A stretch of 5,106 nt of DNA, taken from positions 1-5,106 of the forward strand of contig JAUPUC010000004.1 of assembly GCA_030917745.1 (NCBI GenBank), given 5' to 3'. Below, in pieces: positions 1-5,106 of this stretch. A program made the position numbers and the translations under genes. Position 1 is the stretch's first letter. Every line of letters begins with the position of its first letter. The notes beneath the pieces are model-generated. The model did no database searches. It had not been told where the DNA came from and was given only the letters and a program-made list of their open reading frames with translations. Origin of the DNA: Patescibacteria group bacterium (lineage in GTDB: Bacteria; Patescibacteriota; Minisyncoccia; Moranbacterales; UBA1568).

Positions 1-302
1 TGACTTCCCTGCAAAGCAAATACAATCAATACGAGAGTACCAATAAGTGGTATTAAACAAAGTAAAAGCCACCACCCGCTTCGATTCGTATCATGTAATC
101 GACGTACTCCGACTGCTAAAGAAGGGATGCAAATAGCAAGCGCGTACAGTAAACCAAGAAACTTCGTACCCATGATACCCTCGAAAATTCCCAACACGAT
201 CAGAAACAAAAGATTTACCCCAAAAAACATCCAGTACTCTCGCCGACTTGCTCTCCCTTGAAAATCCGCATATTTTTTCCACACTTCGAGATACTCATCC
301 AT
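1..302 (-). CDS. DUF805 family inner membrane protein, 3' end cut by window edge
   Basis: The reverse strand from ATG at 302 gives 100 complete residues, open to the left edge, so the stop and the last residues lie outside. The protein matches the DUF805 (YhaH-like) pattern. After a short N-terminal segment comes FQGRASRREYWMFFGVN (about residues 14-30), then a hydrophobic helix at about 28-45. A second helix at about 48-66 leads into the signature AVGVRRLHDTNRSGWWLL (about 63-80), followed by a third helix at about 77-97. Members are small integral membrane proteins of about 110-150 residues with no settled function, so I assign none. The first complete part of the family pattern starts right after the Met at 302, with a purine-rich AGAAGAG a few bases upstream. 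The gene stands alone, 102 bases after the phosphatase gene, with its own candidate promoter. The family call is firm; the role is unknown. Confidence 0.9.
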   Translation of the reverse strand, partial: MDEYLEVWKKYADFQGRASRREYWMFFGVNLLFLIVLGIFEGIMGTKFLGLLYALAICIPSLAVGVRRLHDTNRSGWWLLLCLIPLIGTLVLIVFALQGS

Positions 303-369
303 AGCTCTTCTACTTTCTTATTTAAATAATGCCAGAAAACTGACTGAAATAATGAAAAATATTTTTTCT

Positions 370-399
370 ATTATACCATTTCGCCTCCCCTCAAGACAA
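370..399 (-). promoter_or_regulatory. Extended -10 sigma70-type promoter for the DUF805 gene
   Basis: On the minus strand a perfect TATAAT (370-375) is preceded by TGG, giving an extended -10 (TGnTATAAT). TTGTCT lies at 394-399, 18 bases upstream, and matches four of six -35 consensus bases. Transcription would start near 363, leaving a leader of about 60 bases before the ATG at 302. It sits just past the stop of the phosphatase gene, the only intergenic gap over 50 bases in the window. This is a sequence match only. Confidence 0.6.
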
Positions 400-404
400 C
401 ACTT

Positions 405-977
405 TTATTCTCCACTCCACGTCACCTCGGTACAACTCCCCTTGGCTGGATACCAACTCGTCGAAGAAATTCCTGGTGATTCATGGGTCAAGATACCGTG
501 AAGCTGCTCGAGCGGATCACCGTGCGACACAATAACCACCGATTGACCGGTATAGTGTTTCGCGAGATCACTCAAGAAACGCTGAAGCCTCCCTCTCATA
601 TCAATAAAACTCTCTACACCGTCTTTCTCATCCGGACTAATGCGCATTTCTGGATTTGGATACTTGTCAAAAAAAAGCTGTATTGGTTTTTCGTTAAAAA
701 TTCCCAAAGTAGTCTCGTGCAGACGATCATCGATATCAACTCGAATTCCCGTGGCTTCCGCAATAATCGCTGCCGTCTCACGAGTGCGCAAAAGTGGTGA
801 GCTGATAATAGCAGCAATGGGCTTATCCTTGAGCGATTCCGCGACCACCTGAATTTGCGCTTTCCCCTGCTCGGTCAAATGTCGCTCAGTGATTTCAGGC
901 AAGGAGGAACCCACACCGAGTACATTGTGCTCAGCTTCTCCGTGTCGAACCAAATAGAGTTTCATCGAGAAAGTCAT
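405..977 (-). CDS. Histidine phosphatase family protein (phosphoglycerate-mutase-like)
   Basis: The 190-residue product has the full catalytic set of the histidine phosphatase superfamily. The RHG motif carrying the phosphorylated histidine is at residues 11-13 (LYLVRHGEAEHN). The SSPLLRTRETA segment with a phosphate-binding arginine is at about 59-69. The acid-base glutamate is E88 in RLHETTLGIF, and the second histidine is H152 in VVIVSHGD. Such soluble cytoplasmic enzymes remove phosphate from small molecules or proteins. The length suits a broad-specificity phosphatase or a cofactor-dependent mutase relative; the substrate cannot be told. The start is uncertain. ATG at 977 has a weak AAGAGA about four bases upstream, while ATG at 965 (Met5) would begin directly at MKLYLVRHG, where many relatives start. 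The stop is TAA. The gene is the last of a run argS, small membrane protein, phosphatase, with a 21-base spacer on its upstream side. Confidence 0.92.
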   Translation of the reverse strand: MTFSMKLYLVRHGEAEHNVLGVGSSLPEITERHLTEQGKAQIQVVAESLKDKPIAAIISSPLLRTRETAAIIAEATGIRVDIDDRLHETTLGIFNEKPIQLFFDKYPNPEMRISPDEKDGVESFIDMRGRLQRFLSDLAKHYTGQSVVIVSHGDPLEQLHGILTHESPGISSTSWYPAKGSCTEVTWSGE

Positions 978-998
978 ACGTCTCTTTGTTTCAAAAAA

Positions 999-1154
999 TT
1001 ATCGCCAGGCAGAATACACATCCAGACCTACGGCAGCAATAAAAAAGAGCGCTACTGGTCCAATAATCTTAAAAGCAAAGAAAAGAACCTGCCCGCCCAA
1101 GCCTCTTGGTCTGGCGTATTTTTCCCGATATTTTTTAGGTAATCTCTGAATCAT
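999..1154 (-). CDS. Small single-span membrane protein, 51 residues, unknown function
   Basis: ATG at 1154 to TAA at 999-1001 encodes 51 residues. The N-terminal part is strongly basic (MIQRLPKKYREKYARPRGLG, ten K or R in the first 20 residues). A hydrophobic stretch follows at about residues 22-43 (GQVLFFAFKIIGPVALFFIA...), and the tail is short (LDVYSAWR). This is the layout of a one-pass inner membrane protein with its N terminus in the cytoplasm by the positive-inside rule. It fits exactly between argS (14-base spacer) and the phosphatase gene (21-base spacer), on the same strand, and fills what would otherwise be an unusually long gap in this packed region. No Shine-Dalgarno is evident; the leader is A-rich (AAAAAACAAAAAGC). 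I do not recognise the family. It could be a chance open frame, but the basic-then-hydrophobic composition and the fit to the gap argue for a real gene. Confidence 0.7.
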   Translation of the reverse strand: MIQRLPKKYREKYARPRGLGGQVLFFAFKIIGPVALFFIAAVGLDVYSAWR

Positions 1155-1168
1155 GCTTTTTGTTTTTT

Positions 1169-2791
1169 CTACATACTCTCCGGCGCAGCGACCCCAATCA
1201 AATGGAGAGTTTCACCCAACACCAGAATAACACTTTTGACCAAACGAAGGCGAGCTTCTGACAACGAACGCTGATCAACATCGATCACCCGACAAGCATC
1301 ATAGAAAGAATGAAATCGATCAGCCAAACGAATGGCATATTGTGGCAAATGATGAACGGTGTAGTGTTCGGCCGTTTCAGCTATCAGATCAGGAAACGAG
1401 AGTAGTTCAGCCAATAAAAGACGTTCTTTCGGATGCGTCAAAAGCGAGACATCACCTCGTTCAACATCAAATCCCAGAGACTGAGCCTTGCGGAGAATAC
1501 CTGAGAGTCGGGCATGCGCATACTGAGCATAGTAGACTGGATTTTTCTGCGATCGTTCTTCAGCCAAACCAAGATCAAAGTTCATGTGCGTATCAGGGCT
1601 GTACATAAGAAAGAAAAATCGAGCCACATCTGCACCCACTTTTTCAATCAACTCATCGATGGCAACCACATTGCCAGCTCGTTTACTCATACGGACCTCT
1701 TCACCATCTTTCATCAGGCGCACCATCTGAACAAAGACAAAATCAAAACGTCCGACGAACCCCAACGCTTCCGCTGCAGCCCGCAGACGAGCCTGGTATC
1801 CGTGATGGTCAGCTCCGAGCGTCAAGATAAAACGAGTAAAACCCCGTTCCATTTTGGAAAGCAGATACCCACAGTCAGAAGCGAAATAAGTTCGAGTACC
1901 ATCACTCTTCACCAGCACCCGATCCTTGTCATCACCAAATTCCGTTGTTTTAAGCCAAACGGCAGACTCTAATTCATAAGTCAGATTTTTTTGTTGCAAA
2001 AGCACAAGCGCTTTGTCAACGTATCCCTGCTCAACGATATCCCGCTTCTCGGAAGTAAATACTTCAAAATAAATACCCATTTGTTCGACCAATGTCGGCT
2101 GTATGTATGTACGTACAATAGATTCTGCTGCCCGCTCACCAATCATACGAGCATCCTTCTCTTGATTCACACCATTGACTATCAACTCCTGATGGAGCAC
2201 CTCGATATACTCTCCTGCGTACACCGCCTCATCATCTTGAAGAACGCTGTGTCCGAGTTTCACTACCTGTTCACCAGCGTCATTGATGTAATACTCATTC
2301 GTCACCTCATACCCCGCCTTACGCAAAACGCGGGCCAATGTGTCGCCAAAAAATCCCCCCCGTCCATTCCCCAAGTGAAGAGGCCCTGTTGGGTTAGCAG
2401 AAATAAATTCATTATTCACCTTTTGCCCCCGTCCAATATCCGTACTCCCATACAAATTCCCCTGTGTGAGAATAGTGTCGACAATCTGTCCAAGCGTTTT
2501 CTGGGACAGAAAAAAATTCAGATGTCCCGGACCAGCCACTTCAATCTTTTCAAAAATCTGCTTCTCTGCATCATTTTGAAGCATCACCTCTCTCAAAATT
2601 TCTGCCACAGCACGCGGATTTTGTCCGGCTTGTTTCGCTATCATTAAGGCGATATTCGACGTATATTCTCCGAATAGCGCTTCCTCCGGTCGATTCACCT
2701 GAAAGTGAGGTAATTCAAAAACAGCCAATGAGCCCTTTTCCTGAGCCATGTTTATAGCCTCTCTGATTGTGGAAGTCAGGTGTATTTTCAT
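1169..2791 (-). CDS. argS: Arginyl-tRNA synthetase (class I)
   Basis: The enzyme charges tRNA-Arg with arginine using ATP, in the cytoplasm. With ATG at 2791 the product is 540 residues, slightly short of the E. coli enzyme but normal for the family. Domain order is complete: an N-terminal Add1 domain (about 1-95), then the class I core with the HIGH-type motif in SANPTGPLHLGN (131-142) and the arginine-site segment EYYINDAGEQ (166-175). The KMSKS-type loop VRMSKRAGN is at 366-374, and the DALR anticodon-binding domain starts near VYYAQYAHARL (419-429). I saw no missing key residue. An in-frame TTG at 2818 would add nine residues, but the ATG begins where the Add1 domain is expected and has AGGGG just upstream (rather close, one base). 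The stop is TAG. It follows the cupredoxin-like gene by 50 bases, probably with its own promoter, and probably drives the small membrane protein and phosphatase genes behind it. Confidence 0.97.
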   Translation of the reverse strand: MKIHLTSTIREAINMAQEKGSLAVFELPHFQVNRPEEALFGEYTSNIALMIAKQAGQNPRAVAEILREVMLQNDAEKQIFEKIEVAGPGHLNFFLSQKTLGQIVDTILTQGNLYGSTDIGRGQKVNNEFISANPTGPLHLGNGRGGFFGDTLARVLRKAGYEVTNEYYINDAGEQVVKLGHSVLQDDEAVYAGEYIEVLHQELIVNGVNQEKDARMIGERAAESIVRTYIQPTLVEQMGIYFEVFTSEKRDIVEQGYVDKALVLLQQKNLTYELESAVWLKTTEFGDDKDRVLVKSDGTRTYFASDCGYLLSKMERGFTRFILTLGADHHGYQARLRAAAEALGFVGRFDFVFVQMVRLMKDGEEVRMSKRAGNVVAIDELIEKVGADVARFFFLMYSPDTHMNFDLGLAEERSQKNPVYYAQYAHARLSGILRKAQSLGFDVERGDVSLLTHPKERLLLAELLSFPDLIAETAEHYTVHHLPQYAIRLADRFHSFYDACRVIDVDQRSLSEARLRLVKSVILVLGETLHLIGVAAPESM

Positions 2792-2833
2792 ACCCCTATC
2801 GTAGCGCACCCGAGCCAAAAAGCCAATTCTCCA

Positions 2834-2861
2834 CTTATACTCTACTCTGCACGAATCTCAA
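2834..2861 (-). promoter_or_regulatory. Candidate argS promoter overlapping the end of the cupredoxin-like gene
   Basis: On the minus strand TTGAGA (2856-2861, five of six to the -35 consensus) and TATAAG (2834-2839, five of six to the -10) are separated by 16 bases. Transcription would start near 2827, about 36 bases before the argS ATG. The -35 lies inside the last codons of the upstream gene. A weaker alternative pair is TTGGCT (2821-2826) with TACGAT (2798-2803), 17 bases apart, which would make a nearly leaderless argS message. Read-through from the metal genes is also possible, since no terminator is visible between them. Confidence 0.4.
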
Positions 2862-3243
2862 AAGAGTACATACCCATGCTACACGCGCCCTGAAGTATTC
2901 CTGGCTTGAGAACACCCAAATCAACCTCGGTCACACCAAATGGAGAAAGTGACTGACTCACATTGAGACTCGGGATACGCACCTGAGAAGAGCAGTCGAA
3001 GGTACTCTCCGTACGAAGACGCAGTATCGTTGGTATGCCAGCCTTGACAATGCTCACGCGCGGCTCATAGCCGCCCTTCGCTCGAATCTCAATATATTGC
3101 TTCCCCTCGCTTTCGGTCACATTCTTCACATCTTCTCTGTCATTTATGAGAACTTGATTCTCACCTGAGAAAAATAGCTGCTTCACAAAATACCCGACAA
3201 TAAACAGAGAAACAACCACCAGTATCCAAAAAAATATTTTCAT
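2842..3243 (-). CDS. Membrane-anchored cupredoxin-like domain protein
   Basis: The product is 133 residues. An N-terminal hydrophobic helix at about 3-20 (MKIFFWILVVVSLFIVGYFV) with no clear cleavage site suggests an uncleaved anchor, with the rest outside the membrane. The folded part (about 48-133) follows the Cupredoxin_1-type pattern: IEIRAKGGYEPRVSIVKAGI, then LRLRTESTFDCSSQVRIPSL, and a C-terminal CSMGMYSFEI. Candidate metal ligands are C84, C121, M123 and M125. There is no histidine in the protein, so this is not a classical type 1 copper site; Cys/Met ligands would favour Cu(I) or a similar soft metal (inference). It is 33 bases behind the HMA-SafE gene and two genes behind the P-type ATPase, which supports a role as an outer-face metal acceptor or buffer. 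The ATG at 3243 places the anchor at the very N terminus, but I see no Shine-Dalgarno. The stop is TAG. Confidence 0.82.
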   Translation of the reverse strand: MKIFFWILVVVSLFIVGYFVKQLFFSGENQVLINDREDVKNVTESEGKQYIEIRAKGGYEPRVSIVKAGIPTILRLRTESTFDCSSQVRIPSLNVSQSLSPFGVTEVDLGVLKPGILQGACSMGMYSFEIRAE

Positions 3244-3276
3244 AGGATTTTCATTTGATTATTATTTACTTGCATA

Positions 3277-4305
3277 CTACAGATTAAACATCGGCGGAAA
3301 AACTCCGATAGAAACCAGACTGCCATACAAAGCGAAAAGCGCGAAGGTAATCACAACCAATCCAGCTGTTTTGAAAAAAATACTCATATGCGCTCCCGAA
3401 CGTATACCGAGTGAACCAAAACTGAGCAGGGAGAGCACAGGTAAAGTTCCTAGAGCAAAAATAAACATCGTTAATGCCCCCGTGAGAAAACTTCCCGTCG
3501 ACAGCGTATACAACTGCATTGACTGAGTAAAGCCGCAAGGCAAGAAAAAGGTCACTGCTCCAAGAAGAAATGGCGTAAAACGATGATTAAAATCCTTCAG
3601 TTGATATACCCGCTCCGCAATACCTTTTGGTATTCCTAATTGGACTATTCTTGTCCACGAAAAAATATCCAGAAGATTCAGCCCGAGAAGAAGCATGATC
3701 AAACCAGTGAGTGCACTCAAAACAAAAGTCCCTGTTACGCTCAATGTGAAATGTGACCCCAGTGCGCCGATCATTCCACCGAGAACGAAAAAGGCTATCA
3801 GGCGACCTACATGGAACCAAATTTGTGGTCTTATCGTGTCACCATTTTTTGCAAAACTCGCCGAAACAGAGAGTGCGAGGCCACCAACCACCGCAAGACA
3901 TGAGGAAAGCGATGCAACAATGCCAATAAGAAATGCGACTTCATATGACATCTCTTTCACATTCACCAGATTGACGATGCCCGCCTTCTGGAGAAAGACA
4001 AAAAATCCAATAAAGAGCAGAGCCGAAGGAACAGCCCAGAAAAAATCAGACCATTTCCTCTTCTCTTCTTGTCGTTCGACAGAAAGATGATACCCGTGTT
4101 TCACGAGAAGTTCATTGAGCTCGAGAGCCAGCTTCTCTGGTGACATCAATCCGAAGTCTCCCTGTACTTCTACCAGTCGCATTCCAAGATTTGATTTTGC
4201 AGAGATGACTTGTGGGTGCTCACGAAGCTCATCTTCGGTCAGGAGAATACATGCCTTACAATGCATGCCGGTAATATGGAATATGTATGTCTTGATATCG
4301 GTCAT
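3277..4305 (-). CDS. HMA domain fused to SafE/UreH/DsbD-like transmembrane protein
   Basis: The 342-residue product has two parts. Residues 1-75 form a heavy-metal-associated domain with the metal-binding GMHCKAC at 13-19 (C16 and C19, CxxC). After a charged linker (about 77-85, QEEKRKWSD region) come about seven hydrophobic segments, at roughly 88-107, 122-148, 164-186, 190-214, 245-270, 271-298 and 308-330. The membrane part resembles the sulfite exporter TauE/SafE, UreH_2 and DsbD transmembrane group. Conserved-looking cysteines are C136 in SSCLAVVGG and C257 in FFLPCGFTQSMQLY, with FHVGRL at 164-169. The family is often found beside copper ATPases. A role in moving metal or reducing equivalents across the membrane is likely, but the substrate is not settled, and 'sulfite exporter' should not be taken literally. 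It starts 17 bases after the ATPase stop, without a clear Shine-Dalgarno, so translation may be coupled. The stop is TAG. Confidence 0.9.
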   Translation of the reverse strand: MTDIKTYIFHITGMHCKACILLTEDELREHPQVISAKSNLGMRLVEVQGDFGLMSPEKLALELNELLVKHGYHLSVERQEEKRKWSDFFWAVPSALLFIGFFVFLQKAGIVNLVNVKEMSYEVAFLIGIVASLSSCLAVVGGLALSVSASFAKNGDTIRPQIWFHVGRLIAFFVLGGMIGALGSHFTLSVTGTFVLSALTGLIMLLLGLNLLDIFSWTRIVQLGIPKGIAERVYQLKDFNHRFTPFLLGAVTFFLPCGFTQSMQLYTLSTGSFLTGALTMFIFALGTLPVLSLLSFGSLGIRSGAHMSIFFKTAGLVVITFALFALYGSLVSIGVFPPMFNL

Positions 4306-4322
4306 ATTGTTGAGATTGTTCT

Positions 4323-5106
4323 TTATAATTTTTTCCCTTTCAAGCGCAAGGCATTACTCACCACGGTCACACTCGAGAAGGCCATTGCAAGACCCGCAAA
4401 AGCGGGACTCAAAAACCAACCAAAAATCGGATAAAAAATCCCGGCCGCAAGTGGAATACCGATGACATTAAAGACAAACGCGAGAAAGAGATTTTGTTTG
4501 ATGCCAGTCAGTGTCATCCGAGACAATCGAATAGCCTTCACGAGTTTCCTGATATCTCCATGGAGCAAAGTAATACCAGCCGATTCAATCGCTGCATCAG
4601 TACCGGTCGCCATAGCGATACCGATATTCGCCTGCGCGAGTGCCGGTGCATCATTAATTCCATCTCCCACCATCGCTACAATATTCCCTTCTCCTTGAAG
4701 ACGTTTAATGGCCGAAAACTTATCATCCGGTAATGCTTCTGCGATAATCTCTCGAATACCTACCTGCTCGCCAATATAACGAGCCACTCGTTCGTGGTCT
4801 CCCGTCAACATGATGACTCTCAACCCAAGTTTGTACATTTCTTCTACAGCCCGACGACTTTCCTTCTTTACTTTGTCTGTGACAAAAAAGACGCCAAGGA
4901 CTTTTTCTTGAGAACAAAGAACCAGAGGGATTTTCCCTTCATTTGCTTCTTGATTCAATGCATCTTCATCCATCGAAAATCCCCGCTCCTTCATCCATCC
5001 AAAACTTCCAAAAGAATACGTTTCTCCGGCAACCGTCCCCATTACACCCCTCCCTCTTTCTACCGTGAAATCACTCACAGGCAGGAGGGGTGTATTTTTT
5101 TTCGTT
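4323..5106 (-). CDS. copA: Copper-type P1B ATPase, C-terminal part; N-terminal part beyond the right edge
   Basis: This is the last 260 residues of a heavy-metal P-type ATPase that exports monovalent copper (or silver) across the inner membrane using ATP. The frame stays open to the right edge, and a GTG at 5078 is internal rather than a start. The visible order is: end of the nucleotide-binding domain with RGRGV (5054-5040), the phosphorylation-domain TGD hinge in MLTGDHERV (TGD at 4797-4805), the Mg-binding VGDGINDAPALA (from 4670), then the last two membrane helices. The first of these carries FNVIGIP (FN at 4467-4472) and the last carries AMAFSS followed by NALRL. The FN...P and MxxxS residues are the metal-site signature of the P1B-1 (Cu+) subgroup, with Phe in place of the usual Tyr. 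The DKTGT loop, HP motif, other helices and any HMA domain lie outside. It heads the metal operon, 17 bases before the HMA-SafE gene. The stop is TAA. Confidence 0.93.
   Translation of the reverse strand, partial: TKKNTPLLPVSDFTVERGRGVMGTVAGETYSFGSFGWMKERGFSMDEDALNQEANEGKIPLVLCSQEKVLGVFFVTDKVKKESRRAVEEMYKLGLRVIMLTGDHERVARYIGEQVGIREIIAEALPDDKFSAIKRLQGEGNIVAMVGDGINDAPALAQANIGIAMATGTDAAIESAGITLLHGDIRKLVKAIRLSRMTLTGIKQNLFLAFVFNVIGIPLAAGIFYPIFGWFLSPAFAGLAMAFSSVTVVSNALRLKGKKL
5043..5102 (+). terminator. Terminator-like inverted repeat with T-run, antisense inside the ATPase gene
   Basis: TACACCCCTCC (5043-5053) and GGAGGGGTGTA (5084-5094) form a perfect 11-bp inverted repeat with a 30-base loop, followed at once by eight T (5095-5102). 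On the plus strand this has the form of an intrinsic terminator, although the loop is longer than usual. It lies fully within the ATPase reading frame, which reads sensibly across it, and no plus-strand gene is visible upstream, so any function would be on antisense transcripts. It may be chance. Confidence 0.3.

Noticed and set aside
354..368. AT-only palindrome near the end of the phosphatase gene as a possible terminator.
   Set aside because: The stem is almost pure A-T and lies downstream of the DUF805 -10 box, without a GC-rich stem and U-tract in the right order.
1991..2647. Long plus-strand open frame of 218 codons (and another at 1514-1972) opposite argS.
   Set aside because: Both are fully antisense to a complete, motif-bearing argS; the translations show no recognisable domain and look like a complement-strand shadow.
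2792..2818. TTG at 2818 as the start of argS.
   Set aside because: It adds nine residues rich in Arg before the expected N-terminal domain, and would place the start upstream of the weaker -10 candidate; ATG at 2791 is more usual.
5076..5078. GTG at 5078 as a true start of a short protein of 251 residues.
   Set aside because: The frame continues open to the window edge, and the residues just upstream (PPLPVSDF) continue the P-type ATPase nucleotide-domain pattern, so the GTG is an internal valine.
405..5106. Recoding of UGA as glycine or tryptophan (as in Gracilibacteria or Mycoplasma).
   Set aside because: All family proteins run to their expected ends with no in-frame TGA, which recoded genomes would usually show over this length.
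1..5106. tRNA, CRISPR array, insertion sequence or integrated element.
   Set aside because: I saw no spaced direct repeats, transposase or integrase motifs, terminal inverted repeats or cloverleaf-like segment.

Overview
The window is a compact, one-directional stretch of bacterial chromosome. Every gene I can support is on the minus strand, spacers inside the gene runs are only 14 to 50 bases, and base composition looks intermediate (slightly AT-rich by eye). Combined with a metal-handling trio (P1B ATPase, HMA-SafE fusion, short anchored cupredoxin-like protein), weak or absent Shine-Dalgarno sites and a fairly short ArgS, this suggests a Candidate Phyla Radiation bacterium (Patescibacteria, Parcubacteria-like). 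That is inference from protein style and layout, not from a search. The genes read full length with the standard code, and all six visible stops are TAA or TAG.

Reading in the direction of transcription (from high to low coordinates): 5106-4323 is the C-terminal third of a copper-type P1B ATPase that enters from beyond the right edge. 4305-3277 is a fusion of an N-terminal heavy-metal-associated (HMA) domain to a SafE/UreH/DsbD-like membrane domain. 3243-2842 is a membrane-anchored cupredoxin-like protein with no histidine. These three are 17 and 33 bases apart and look like one metal-trafficking operon: the ATPase pumps Cu(I), the HMA-SafE protein probably passes metal to or across the membrane, and the cupredoxin-like protein probably receives it on the outer face.

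A second group follows: argS (2791-1169, arginyl-tRNA synthetase) with a plausible promoter overlapping the end of the cupredoxin gene, then a 51-codon single-span membrane protein gene (1154-999), then a histidine phosphatase (977-405). Spacers of 14 and 21 bases suggest co-transcription. After a 102-base gap holding a good extended -10 promoter, a DUF805 membrane protein gene begins at 302 and runs off the left edge.

I found no tRNA, rRNA, CRISPR array, insertion sequence or convincing sense-strand terminator. The least ordinary items are the unlisted 51-residue membrane protein, the histidine-free cupredoxin beside the HMA-SafE fusion, and an 11-bp perfect inverted repeat followed by eight T on the plus strand, lying inside the ATPase gene.
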